A stretch of 64,000 nt of DNA from Burkholderiales bacterium Ga0077544 (GTDB lineage Bacteria; Pseudomonadota; Gammaproteobacteria; Burkholderiales; Burkholderiaceae_D). Numbering within the stretch: position 1 is the first letter of the stretch; each line of letters starts with the position of its first letter. The stretch spans positions 124,001 to 188,000 of the forward strand of contig LNEU01000018.1 of the NCBI GenBank assembly GCA_001464355.1, given 5' to 3'. The position numbers and the translations under genes are program-made. The notes beneath the pieces were generated by a model. That model had not been told where the DNA came from, searched no databases, and saw nothing but the letters and a program-made list of their open reading frames with translations. Below are positions 1-9,300 of the stretch, in pieces.

Positions 1-786
1 GAGAAAAAGCAGTTTTTCCTTTGTTATCAACCGCAAGTGCTGGCATCGGATGGACGCACGGTGTGCCTGGAAGCGCTCATTCGCTGGCAGCATCCGACTT
101 ACGGCCTGGTGATGCCTGACCGGTTTATTCAGCTGGCAGAATCTATGGGGCTGATCGCTTCAATCGGCGCATGGGTCATCGACTCTGCATGCGAGCAGCT
201 GGCATGCTGGCGCGTCATGGGCTTTGAAGAAATCAGGGTCGCGGTCAATCTTTCGGCGCAGCAGTTGCTGGATCCCGATCTTGAAGAGACCGTCACCCGG
301 GCGCTAGAGCGCTCCAGCCTGTCGGGCAGTGATCTTGAACTGGAGATTACGGAATCCGTCCTGATGCAAGATCCCGAGAGATCCATAGAGCGGCTCGCCG
401 CGCTGCGCAAACTCGGTGTGCGATTGTCGATTGATGATTTCGGTACAGGATATTCTTCATTGGGTTATCTGAGGGTGCTCCCCGTACATGCATTCAAGCT
501 GGATCGCAGCTTTGTGCGGGATATCGGCAACGGCGGAAAAGATCTGGAAATTTGCGCGACGTCGATTGGACTCGCGAAAAATCTGGGGCTGGAAATTGTC
601 GCCGAGGGAGTGGAAACCGAAGCGCAAATGCAGCAACTGCGCACATTGGGTTGCCATCTGCTGCAAGGCTACTTTTTTGCTAAACCGCTCATTGTGGAAG
701 CGGCCAGCCACTTCCTCACATCCTGCTCACATAAAGTGCTAATGCCGCCAGAAGAGATACAGATGACATTGGGCCTGGCAGGCTGA
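1..786 (+). CDS. EAL-domain cyclic-di-GMP phosphodiesterase, C-terminal part (5' end outside window)
   Basis: The reading frame is open from base 1, so this is the 3' part of a longer gene; the ATG at 37 in the ORF track is internal. The visible part is almost exactly one EAL domain, which hydrolyses cyclic di-GMP to pGpG. The signature residues are present: EALIRW, the Asn of NLSAQQL, ELEITES, DDFGTGYSSL, KLDRSF and VAEGVE. It should therefore be catalytically competent. Most proteins with this layout carry sensor, PAS or GGDEF domains upstream, but these lie outside the window. Two further cyclic-di-GMP proteins occur in the window (near 20 kb and 52 kb). The family call is firm; specificity and partners are unknown. 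Confidence 0.93.
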   Translation, partial: EKKQFFLCYQPQVLASDGRTVCLEALIRWQHPTYGLVMPDRFIQLAESMGLIASIGAWVIDSACEQLACWRVMGFEEIRVAVNLSAQQLLDPDLEETVTRALERSSLSGSDLELEITESVLMQDPERSIERLAALRKLGVRLSIDDFGTGYSSLGYLRVLPVHAFKLDRSFVRDIGNGGKDLEICATSIGLAKNLGLEIVAEGVETEAQMQQLRTLGCHLLQGYFFAKPLIVEAASHFLTSCSHKVLMPPEEIQMTLGLAG

Positions 787-865
787 TCTTCGGTCGATTT
801 GCCTGCTTGTAGAAGCTTGTGTATCGACTGCCTGCAGCGCGCTAATGCGCAATATCACCCGCGCG

Positions 866-1174
866 TCACCACAGCGTATAAGTCATGATGAACCCGGCCG
901 ACACCATCGCGGTCAGTGCCACGGCGAACAAGCCTTCGGCGATGCGCGTCAGTAATTGAACCGTGCGCTGGTGTTTGGTGCGTAGCGCCCAGAACACGCA
1001 ATAGGTGCACAGCAGGAAAAACAGCGCGCTCAGGGCAAATATGTCGTCGACAACGGTGGCACCTGTCGTTCGGCGCATCGTTGAGAACAGGGTGATGCCG
1101 GTAATGCATAAACCGGCCATGGTGCCGGAGCTTGATAGCAGATGACGCAGTTCATCTCTCGTGTTGTTGTCCAT
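866..1174 (-). CDS. Small membrane protein, unknown function
   Basis: This 102-aa protein starts MDNNTRDELRHLL. I chose this ATG rather than the upstream one at 1270 because a GGGGG stretch lies about 6-7 bases before it, and the first 32 residues of the longer ORF read like non-coding sequence. The protein has three or four hydrophobic stretches (around GTMAGLCITGITLF, IFALSALFFLLCTYCVFWAL and GLFAVALTAMVSAGFIM), so it is probably an inner-membrane protein. I do not recognise the family. It lies downstream of the hydrolase on the same strand, about 190 bases away. The direct repeat at 1216-1234 sits just upstream of this start. Confidence 0.6.
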   Translation of the reverse strand: MDNNTRDELRHLLSSSGTMAGLCITGITLFSTMRRTTGATVVDDIFALSALFFLLCTYCVFWALRTKHQRTVQLLTRIAEGLFAVALTAMVSAGFIMTYTLW

Positions 1175-1215
1175 AGTCGGCCCCCGTGATAGCTCTGCTA
1201 ATAACTCTGGCGGCG

Positions 1216-1234
1216 GGTTTATGGTTGACGAGGA
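1216..1234 (+). repeat. 19-bp direct repeat, copy 1
   Basis: The sequence GGTTTATGGTTGACGAGGA occurs here and, identically and in the same orientation, at 2497-2515. The two copies bracket the secreted hydrolase gene and its upstream region. Neither copy shows a recognisable transposon end. Confidence 0.75.
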
Positions 1235-1362
1235 CCTCGCAGAAGTAGCGATGTTGGCGATGAGATTCATCGCGAAACGCCAAACACCACCCTGAAAATA
1301 CCTCCTTGTGTTCTCAGGCTGATGTTTCTTGTATCTGCAACATGGTAAATGACAAGTTACCG

Positions 1363-2376
1363 CTATTTCATCAGGCCTTGAATTAATGCCGCATGAAAAC
1401 GCTCAGGCTGCTGAATTTGCGGTGAATGGCCCAGATCTTCGAATTCAACCAGGGTGGCATTCGGTATCGCGTTCGCGGCTACCTTGCCCAACACTGCATA
1501 ATTACCCAAATTCTTGCGCTGCTCTGGCGGCGCAAAATTTTTGCCGATTGCGGTGTTGTCACGTGTTCCTATCAATAACAGAGTCGGTACCTTCAATGTC
1601 GGGAATTCATACACGACCGGCTGCGTGTACACCATCTCGTAGGTCAGGGCTGAATTCCACGCCACGATGTTTTTACCTTCGCCTGAATACATGCCAGCCT
1701 GCATATCTACCCAACGGTCGAACTCCGGTTTCCACTGGCCGACGTAATAGGTATTTTGCTGATAGTTACGTATGCCCTTGGCATTTGTCTTCAGTTCATT
1801 GGCATACCATTGATCAACCGTCAGATAAGGTACACCCAGTGTTTTCCAGTCTTCCAGACCAATCGGATTGACCATCACAAGCTGATCGGTCTGCTGTGGA
1901 TACAGCAAGGCATAGCGTGTGGCCAGCATGCCACCCATCGAATGACCCATGACCGTGACCCGTGCTATGCCCAGACTGTTCAGCAGAGCGTGCGTATTGG
2001 CCGCGAGTTGATGAAAACTGTATTGATAGTGATCTGGTTTGGTCGACTTGCAGAACCCGATCTGGTCTGGTGCAATGACGCGATAACCTTCACTCGTCAG
2101 TGCCTTGATCGTTCCTTCCCATGTCGCTGCGCAGAAATTTTTTCCATGCATGAGTACTACCGTGCGCCCATTGGATGGCGATGATGGTGTGACATCCATA
2201 TAGCGCATCTGCACATCCTTGCCCTGTGAGGTAAAGGCATAGGTCTTGACTGGATAGGGATAGTCAAAGCCTTGCAACTCTGCGCCATAGCGCGGTCCAT
2301 CTTGTGCCAATGCAATGGCCGGCAAGGCTGTAGCCAGGATGGCGGCGGAAAGAAAAGTACTCAGTTTTGAATGCAT
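1363..2376 (-). CDS. Secreted alpha/beta-hydrolase
   Basis: This protein of about 337 aa begins MHSKLSTFLSAAILA with a clear Sec signal peptide ending near AIALA-QDG, so it should be periplasmic or secreted. The alpha/beta-hydrolase fold is shown by the oxyanion-hole HGKNF, the nucleophile elbow GHSMGG (Ser), the acid in LLIGTRDNT and the His in DLGHSPQ. I start at the ATG at 2376 because GAGG lies seven bases upstream; the TTG at 2382 in the ORF track would be too close to it. The substrate cannot be told from sequence; esterase, lipase-like and haloalkane-type activities are all possible. A palindrome lies about 105 bases upstream, and the gene sits between two 19-bp direct repeats. Confidence 0.88.
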   Translation of the reverse strand: MHSKLSTFLSAAILATALPAIALAQDGPRYGAELQGFDYPYPVKTYAFTSQGKDVQMRYMDVTPSSPSNGRTVVLMHGKNFCAATWEGTIKALTSEGYRVIAPDQIGFCKSTKPDHYQYSFHQLAANTHALLNSLGIARVTVMGHSMGGMLATRYALLYPQQTDQLVMVNPIGLEDWKTLGVPYLTVDQWYANELKTNAKGIRNYQQNTYYVGQWKPEFDRWVDMQAGMYSGEGKNIVAWNSALTYEMVYTQPVVYEFPTLKVPTLLLIGTRDNTAIGKNFAPPEQRKNLGNYAVLGKVAANAIPNATLVEFEDLGHSPQIQQPERFHAALIQGLMK

Positions 2377-2479
2377 GGACAAGCCTCAGAAAAGTGAATC
2401 GACGGACTTATTGAGTAATCGCCGCCGATTTGGTTCCTGAGCGTAACTGCACGCAGTTGGAAGGAGTCTTTTTATAAGG

Positions 2480-2496
2480 TAGACAAAATGTGTCTA
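2480..2496. promoter_or_regulatory. Operator-like palindrome upstream of hydrolase
   Basis: TAGACA-N5-TGTCTA is a perfect 6-bp inverted repeat with a 5-bp spacer. Read toward the hydrolase it is followed by a TATAAA-like sequence, so a regulator bound here could block or assist its promoter. The shape fits TetR-type operators in general, but no regulator gene lies next to it. The palindrome ends one base before the second 19-bp direct repeat. Confidence 0.4.
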
Positions 2497-2515
2497 GGTT
2501 TATGGTTGACGAGGA
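2497..2515 (+). repeat. 19-bp direct repeat, copy 2
   Basis: Identical to 1216-1234 and in the same orientation. This copy spans the stop codon and last codons of the minus-strand lipoprotein gene ending at 2500, so it forms part of that gene's C-terminus. Confidence 0.75.
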
Positions 2516-3189
2516 GCTGGTGCATTTTCTGCCAATGCAATTCGTCTCCGCAAGCGTTCGGCTTCGACTGTGTCATCGGCATTTTCTGCGCGCAATAGTT
2601 GTACACCTAACCACGCCAGTAAGGGGCGACGCCAGCCTTGTGCCGAAGCGGTGTCTATTGCGACAGTCAGCACAGCAGGTGTGGCACGATTGCTGCGAAA
2701 CAGGACGCCGGCAGCAACTAGTCTGGCCAGTGGATCTTCTATATTTTGCAGAGCGCCAGAGGCTGCGACGTCGGAACTGGCGCCAGCGACCGTGCGATGC
2801 TGTTCAGGTAGCAAGACGATATCCTGCGGCTTGATTTTGCCGGCCAGATAATCTGCATAGGCGCGTTCTGGCGCGGCAGCATCTGTCCTCAATTTTTCGA
2901 AACCCTCGCATTCTTCAATGACCAGACTGGCGACTCGGCTCGCGCACCGCGTCAGTTCTACCCGGGCCATCAGGTCGGCGCGACCAGTGCGGCTGATCTC
3001 GCTACGCGCCAGATTGAATTCCTGTGTTTCGACGCGAGCATTTCCTTCCAGATAGGCGGCAGTGGCAAGCTCCATTGAATTCTTGGCATTTATCTGCCAT
3101 TCGGGGACGGGCTTGCCGGCACATGCCGCAACTAGTGTGAGTACGCTGATAAATAAGCTGATACGAGAGAAAATCGAGGTGGTTATCAT
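2500..3189 (-). CDS. Putative lipoprotein of the MCE transport operon
   Basis: The 229-aa product starts MITTSIFSRISLF and carries a lipoprotein signal ending LVAACAG, with Cys as the likely lipidation site. I chose the ATG at 3189 because it overlaps the stop of the MCE gene as ATGA and places the signal sequence at the N-terminus; the longer ORF from 3225 adds twelve residues inside the upstream gene. The rest is soluble, largely helical and rich in Ala, Arg and Glu, without a domain I recognise. Its position as third gene of a permease-MCE-lipoprotein operon suggests an envelope role with that transporter, although it does not obviously match the usual ABC-transport auxiliary lipoprotein. 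Confidence 0.75.
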   Translation of the reverse strand: MITTSIFSRISLFISVLTLVAACAGKPVPEWQINAKNSMELATAAYLEGNARVETQEFNLARSEISRTGRADLMARVELTRCASRVASLVIEECEGFEKLRTDAAAPERAYADYLAGKIKPQDIVLLPEQHRTVAGASSDVAASGALQNIEDPLARLVAAGVLFRSNRATPAVLTVAIDTASAQGWRRPLLAWLGVQLLRAENADDTVEAERLRRRIALAENAPAPRQP

Positions 3190-4172
3190 GGCAGCGTCAA
3201 CTCCGCATCGCGTGCAAACGGCCATTTGCGATTGATCTCGGTGACCAGTTGATCAACCTTGCGCAGGCTGCGATCCACGTCGGTGCGCAACACATCCAGA
3301 TCGCTAGTGGCGAGCTTGGCGTTGGCGCTGATGGCTTGCGCATCGACCAGTACCGCATCGACTTTTTTCAAACTGGCTCTGGCTTCGCTCAACATCGCAT
3401 TGAGCTGCACGATGGTGGCTTGGCTATTGCCATCCTTGCCGAAAATCTGATTGTCGGCTTTAACCAGCAAGCCATCGACTTTGGTCAGCACACTGTTGGC
3501 GCGATCCAGTGTCGCTACCAATTTTTTCGCATCTTTTTCATTGCCCATCAAGCCACCGAGCGCACCGTTCGGGCCGTTGAATTTTTCTGTCAGTGACTGC
3601 AAATTACTCAGACTGGTGCTGAGTGCGGATTCCGCTGCGGTCAGGCCGTTCAGGTTTTCAATCAATTGTTTGGCCGAAGCGACTAACAAGGGAATTTCAG
3701 CCGCGACATCACCGACTAGCAAGGTGCGCTCGGCACCGGCCGGCAACGGTGGATCGGCAGGTACGCCCGTGTAAGCGCGCATCTTGGTACTGCCGACAAT
3801 GCCGCGTTCCATCGCAAACACGCTGGAAGTCCGCAGCCAGTGCGCATCTTTCTCGGCGACATCGACGATCATGCGCGCCTTGCCTTCCTTGCTGAGTTCG
3901 ATACGACTCACGCGCCCGATAGGGAATCCGGAAAATGTCAGATCCATGCCGACCACCACGCCTTCTGAATCGTCAGCCAGCAAAACCAGTTCCTGTGTCG
4001 TTTCGAAAGCGCCGCGCGCATACATCAAGTATGCCGCCGAGCCGCATACCAGCGCGATCAGGAACAGCAACAGGATGCCTGCCTTGAACTCAAGATTTTT
4101 CGGCATCGCCTGCATGCTTGGTGGCGATGATGGGGTCGGTGTTTGGCTAGAATTGTCAGGGCGTTCTTGCAT
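3186..4172 (-). CDS. MCE/MlaD-family substrate-binding protein of a lipid ABC transporter
   Basis: This 328-aa protein has a Pro/Ser-rich cytoplasmic N-terminus, one transmembrane helix (about residues 31-52, AGILLLFLIALVCG), then an MCE domain with the typical pattern SEGVVVGMDLTFSGFPIGRV. A long Ala/Leu/Asp-rich helical region follows, which in the family forms a needle or oligomer in the periplasm. MCE proteins bind phospholipids or sterol-like lipids and hand them to a membrane permease. The gene follows the permease by 23 bases and overlaps the lipoprotein gene as ATGA, so the three are one transcription unit. The start is the first ATG; internal Met codons at residues 20 and 23 are possible alternatives. 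Confidence 0.9.
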   Translation of the reverse strand: MQERPDNSSQTPTPSSPPSMQAMPKNLEFKAGILLLFLIALVCGSAAYLMYARGAFETTQELVLLADDSEGVVVGMDLTFSGFPIGRVSRIELSKEGKARMIVDVAEKDAHWLRTSSVFAMERGIVGSTKMRAYTGVPADPPLPAGAERTLLVGDVAAEIPLLVASAKQLIENLNGLTAAESALSTSLSNLQSLTEKFNGPNGALGGLMGNEKDAKKLVATLDRANSVLTKVDGLLVKADNQIFGKDGNSQATIVQLNAMLSEARASLKKVDAVLVDAQAISANAKLATSDLDVLRTDVDRSLRKVDQLVTEINRKWPFARDAELTLP

Positions 4173-4195
4173 GGGTGGTATTTGCCATATAAGGA

Positions 4196-5011
4196 TTAAT
4201 AATAGTTACCCATCAGTGAAGCAACTTCAATCAATAGAATCACGAAGAACAAACGCACCATTGCTGCCAATTCATTCGCGGCTTTGGAGCGACTATGCAG
4301 TGGCGTGTCGCGTGTATCGTACAGCGATGACGCCATCGGACTCAGCGATACTGCCAGACTGAAAAAGATGGTTTTCAGCAAAAAAATCATCGATACCGCA
4401 GGGTTGAAAATTTGTCCCACCACGCGCGTATAACCGGGCAGCGCCCAATGGGTAAAACCATAAATCGACAGATAGGCAAGAATCAGGGAAATTACGCAAC
4501 TCACCACCGCCAGCATCAAGACAGAAAACATGCCCGCCACTGCGCGCGGGAAAAATTCACGGCGTATCGGATCTATCCCTTGTTGTTGCAATAGTGCGAG
4601 ATCGCCACGCCTGCGCATTTCAGCCAGTTCCACGCCATCCGGCAAGGTGCGGCGCAAGGCAACGAATAATGCTGCTGTCAGCGGGATCAGCTCCAGTACC
4701 AATACGCGCACCACCATTTCCAGCGCATATTTGGAAAGACCGTAACTCAAGGCTGTGACAACCACGATGCGAATCAGGATCAGGCTGATCAAAGAAGTCA
4801 GCACCGTAAACCAGATCAGGTTCTGCGTCGTACCGAGTACGATCTGATAGGCAATCGCATGCCGGTTCTCGCGCTGATAGGTAGCCGGCGACAATGCCAG
4901 TGATAACACCAGCATGCCGAACAGCACGATGCGCCAGCCGCTGATCAGCCAGCGCAAGGTTGTGCGACCTATATGCCAGAAAGTGCTGAAGGGAGATGCT
5001 TTCATAGTCAT
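4196..5011 (-). CDS. MlaE-family ABC transporter permease
   Basis: This 271-aa integral membrane protein has hydrophobic segments near ISGWRIVLFGMLVLSLAL, LIWFTVLTSLISLIL, LIPLTAALFVALR, VLMLAVVSCVISLILAYLSI and IFLLKTIFFSLAVSL. The length and pattern match MlaE/YrbE permeases, which move lipids between the membranes together with an MCE protein and an ATPase. It is the first gene of the permease-MCE-lipoprotein unit. No MlaF-type ATPase or MlaB (STAS) gene lies beside it; the next gene upstream is on the other strand. No strong ribosome-binding site precedes either ATG (5011 or 5005), so the exact start is uncertain. Confidence 0.85.
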   Translation of the reverse strand: MTMKASPFSTFWHIGRTTLRWLISGWRIVLFGMLVLSLALSPATYQRENRHAIAYQIVLGTTQNLIWFTVLTSLISLILIRIVVVTALSYGLSKYALEMVVRVLVLELIPLTAALFVALRRTLPDGVELAEMRRRGDLALLQQQGIDPIRREFFPRAVAGMFSVLMLAVVSCVISLILAYLSIYGFTHWALPGYTRVVGQIFNPAVSMIFLLKTIFFSLAVSLSPMASSLYDTRDTPLHSRSKAANELAAMVRLFFVILLIEVASLMGNYY

Positions 5012-5167
5012 GCAAACATGGTAGCAGCGAAACGCGCGTGTCTATATGCGCGTGTCCATATATAAGTCGAATAATTGCTCGCCAGCTTTTGACTTTGCCG
5101 CAAGATCGCACCACACTGGATCTTTATCGATGGCAACGCAGATGTTTTTAGTCGTCACATTCAACTC

Positions 5168-5932
5168 ATGAATTTTTTCACTCCCGAACGCATTGCAAAG
5201 ACCCGGGCGCTTGCGCAGGGCGGCAAGCCTTTCATCTTTGATGATGGTGATATGCGTACCTTGCATTTCAATGAGCAGGTCGTGCAAAGCGCAATGCGTT
5301 TGTCGGCTCCGGACGAGTTGGTAATTCCGTATACGCAGGCGATGGCTGGATTCCTGTCCCTGCATCCGCTGCCGCAGCACATCCTGATGATAGGTTTGGG
5401 CGGCGGTTCCCTCGCCAAATACTGTTACCGGCACCTTCCGTTGGCACGCATCACCGTACTGGAATCGAATGCCGATGTGTTGTTGCTGCGAGATCAATTC
5501 CTGATTCCGCCGGATGACGCACGCTTGCGCGTAATACAGGTAGATGCGATTCCGTACATCGAGAACCTGGCGGTCGGTTCGGTCGATGTGATCATGCTGG
5601 ATGGCTTTGATGCGGAAGGCGTGTCGGCTACGCTACGCTCACCGGAATTTTTCATGAACTGCAAAGCCATTCTCGCCGATCGCGGTGTATTAATCATCAA
5701 CATGGGTGATCAACACGACCATATAGTCGGCACCGTGACGCAGGGGCAGGCCGTGTTTGGTGCATTCCATCACTGGTGGTTCAAGCTGGTAACGGATAAC
5801 AGTCATGTGGCGGTGGCCGTGAATGCCGCAGATGATGCAATCAGCGATGCGTGCTTAAGAAATGTGGCACTGAAAATCGGCGAACAGTTTTCACTCGAAC
5901 TTGTTTATCCAAAGAATTTGACGCCGGAATAA
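5168..5932 (+). CDS. Spermidine-synthase-like (polyamine aminopropyltransferase family) protein
   Basis: This 254-aa soluble protein has a Rossmann-type nucleotide fold resembling spermidine synthases: the glycine loop MIGLGGGSLAKY, the acidic strand end TVLESNADV, then VIQVDA and DVIMLDGFDAEG. In the family the loop binds decarboxylated or plain S-adenosylmethionine. It lacks a partner speD gene here, and many such stand-alone homologues are of unknown specificity, so it may be a methyltransferase-like fused-domain relative rather than true SpeE. It is divergent from the MCE operon with 156 bases between the starts. No good Shine-Dalgarno sequence precedes the chosen ATG. Confidence 0.8.
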   Translation: MNFFTPERIAKTRALAQGGKPFIFDDGDMRTLHFNEQVVQSAMRLSAPDELVIPYTQAMAGFLSLHPLPQHILMIGLGGGSLAKYCYRHLPLARITVLESNADVLLLRDQFLIPPDDARLRVIQVDAIPYIENLAVGSVDVIMLDGFDAEGVSATLRSPEFFMNCKAILADRGVLIINMGDQHDHIVGTVTQGQAVFGAFHHWWFKLVTDNSHVAVAVNAADDAISDACLRNVALKIGEQFSLELVYPKNLTPE

Positions 5933-6173
5933 AATTCCCCTGCGCGGCACCGAAGAGCTGTTACCCTCTTTGCGATTGGTGCGATGAAACAGAGCTTCGG
6001 AGATATTCGCTACGTAATTCACTGCAACAGGTGCTTAATCGACGTGATTCGATGGCATCGCGATCTTGCCGCAAATCAAATAGTCGGGAACTACTGCTCA
6101 TTTTTCGCCTCCAATTGAGCAAAATATGGACCACCATGTCAATCTAAAAGCCGCATAAGCGGGAGGAAAAAAT

Positions 6174-6338
6174 ATGGTCAGTACTATCCTGACGCATGCC
6201 AAACCGGCATGTGCAGTGCGATCTTTCGCCGCCCGTACAGTTCAGTTGCTTCGCATCAGAGTACCCGATGCGCATCTGAATCCAGTTACTCATTCGATAC
6301 ATATCGAAGGTGAAAAAAGCGGGGGCGTCTTTGCTTAA
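6174..6338 (+). CDS. Short leader ORF (54 aa) overlapping the cyclic glucan synthase start
   Basis: This ORF is too short for the supplied track. It has the best ribosome-binding site in the area, GGGAGG seven bases before the ATG, and encodes a 54-aa basic peptide beginning MVSTILTHAKPACAV. Its last 29 bases overlap the glucan synthase gene, whose GTG start at 6310 has only a weak site of its own. This suggests translational coupling or a leader peptide. A short hairpin, CATGCC-N5-GGCATG, lies within its first codons. I do not recognise the peptide. It could instead be non-coding leader sequence, and conservation would decide. Confidence 0.45.
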   Translation: MVSTILTHAKPACAVRSFAARTVQLLRIRVPDAHLNPVTHSIHIEGEKSGGVFA

Positions 6339-9300
6339 TTCCATTCTTCAATATCTTCGATTTGGTTCCTTAGCCCGAATTGACGAGAACTTTCCCGACG
6401 AGCCGCCGCGCGTAGAAATTTTCAGCGCGGAAAAACTTGAGTCCCACGCGATCCATTTGGCGACTATTCAAAAAATAGGTGCCGCGCCACATCGCATGTC
6501 GATTTCTGCGTTGGCGCGCGCAGATGGTCGTACATTGATTGCGGCACATGCCGCGATAGGGCGCGCTGCTGGCGAGCGCCGTGCGATTACGTCAGCGGCG
6601 GAATGGCTGCTCGATAATCTGCATGTGGTGCAAGAAAACGTGTCGGGCGTGGTCGAAAACATGTCCCGCCGCGTATACAAATCATTGCCCAAGCTGATGG
6701 ACGGCGAATATGCCGGCATGCCGAGAATTTATGCCTTGTGCCAGGAATTTGCCGCACACACTGATAATCACTTTGATACCGATTTATTTCTGCGTTTTGT
6801 CAGTGCGTATCAACGCGTACAAGCGTTGACGATGGCCGAGCTGTGGACCTTGCCTGTGGTCATGCGTGCAGTCTTGCTCATGCATTTGCGTCGGGTGGCA
6901 ATGCGTGTGGTCAGAGCACAGGCAGCACGGCAAGCTGCCGACGATCTGGCCAATGAGCTGATCGCAATAGCACAAAAGACACCGGAAAAGGAGCAGCCGG
7001 CGATTGTGTTGCCTGCCGGACATTTGCGTCAGCCTTTTGTCGTACAACTGGTGCAACGCCTGCGTTACCAGCAACCGGGTTTTACGCCCTTGCTGGATGC
7101 GCTCGGTACGCGACTGGTCGATCAGAATCTGACCATTGACGATCTGGTATTGCGCGAGCATACAACGCAAGTTGCCTCCAATCAGACCATACGCAACATC
7201 ATCACCAGCATGCGCGGCATTGCAGCTTTCGATTGGCGTACATTTTTTGAATCGGTGAGTCTGGTCGAACAAAGACTGCAAACCTTGCCGGCTTATGCTG
7301 TACTGGATTTTCTGACGCGCGATCGCTATCGCAACATCATTCAGCAAATCGCACTGAATGCACGCTATTCGGAGCAACAGATTGCCGATGCATTGGTACG
7401 CAAGATCGAGTATCACCGCAGCCAGATGCAGCATGACGAGATCGTTGCCGATGAACGCGCGCTCGATCCCGGCCATTATCTGCTGGCCGGCGGCCGCAAT
7501 GACCTCGAAGCTGAACTGGGTTATCAGCCGCATTTTTCACAAAAATTCAAGCGTCATTACATTGCGCACGCCAGCCTGTATTACCCGCTGACGATTATTA
7601 CTCTGGCTTGTGTTTTGCTAGCACTTCCATTGCTGAGCGTGCACGACAATACAGTGCCGGATATTGCCTTGGCATTGCTGATCATGGCCGGATTTTTCCC
7701 CGCATCCGATATTGCGATTACGGTGGCAAACAAGATATTGATGCGACTGTTCTGGCCGCGTCATTTACCGCGCCTTGAGCTGGAAGATATTTCGGCAAGC
7801 CTGCGTACATTTGTCGCCGTTCCGGTGATGTTGACCAGCGAAGAGGGGATAGAGGAAGAAGTACGCCAACTGGAAGCGCATTACCTTGCCAATCCGGACG
7901 GTGAAGTTTATTTCACGCTGCTGTCGGATTGGGCAGATGCGAAACAAGAGCATATGCCGCAGGATATTTACCTGCTGGAAAAAGCACGCAGGGATATCGC
8001 TGAATTGAACGCCCGTTATGGCCCTAGTGTCAGCGGTCAGACGCGTTTTTATATCTTGCACAGGAAGCGTTTGTGGAATGCAGCGGAAGGTCGCTGGATG
8101 GGATGGGAACGCAAGCGCGGCAAGTTGCATGAATTTAATCGATTGCTGCGCGATGCGCACGATACCTCGTTTTTGCTTGATGCAATTGCGTTGCCGCAAA
8201 CTGTACGTTACGTGATTACGCTGGATGCCGATACGCGCATGCCTATCGGCGCCTTGCGCGCTTTGGTGGGTGTTGCTGCACATCCATTGAACCAGCCGCG
8301 CCATGATCCGAAAACCGGTCAGGTGATAGAAGGTTACGGCATCCTGCAGCCGCGCATCACACCGACTTTGCCGATGCGGCAGGAGCGCACATTGTATCGA
8401 CGCTTTTTCTCGGCACGCGGTGGCATCGATCCGTACGGCGGTGCAGTACCTGATGTGTACCAGGATGTATTTGGCTGGGGTAGCTATTCCGGCAAGGGTT
8501 TGTACGATGTCGACGCGTTCGAACGTGCGCTTGCCGGCAAGGTGCCGGAAAACACCATGCTCAGCCACGATCTGTTTGAAGGTGCGTTGGCGCGGGTGGC
8601 GCTGGTCAACGATGTAGAGTTATTTGAAGACTTCCCGTCGCATGTCGAAGAAGCCGCTGCACGTCAGCATCGCTGGACGCGTGGTGATTGGCAATTGCTG
8701 CCGTGGCTGCTGAATGGCGGTCGCGCGTCTATGTCTATTATCGATCGATTGAAGATCGTCGATAACATGCGGCGCTCCCTGATGGCGCCGGCGATTCTGG
8801 CCCTGCTGGTGACGGCGTTCTGTCTGCAATCTTCACCGATCTGGCCGTGGCTGGTGCTGGGCATAGTCGGCCTGGCTGCGCCCTCGGTATTCCAGTTTGT
8901 ATCCGATCTGCTGCCGCATCGCGATGACCTGTCATTCAAGGCGCACTGGCGGCGCGGGCTGGCCGTGTTGCCTGACACTGTTGCAGTGGTATTCATTTCG
9001 CTGGCGGTGCTGGCGCAACATGCGTGGCTGATGCTGGATGCGATATTCCGCACCTTGGTGCGCCTGATGTTTACGCGCAGGAAGTTATTGCAATGGGTAA
9101 CCTCGGCCCAGGTCAGAAAATCCAAGCAATATTCGATTTCCAGTTTTGCATGGCGTGGGCGCATGGGGGTGCTGCTGGCGCTGGCGATAACCGGGATTGT
9201 GTATCTGGCCAATCCGGATCGCTGGACGCTGGTGCTGCCGCTCTGTTTGCTGTGGCTCTTGAGTCCGCTTATTGCACGCTGGATCAGTCTGCCGCCGGTC

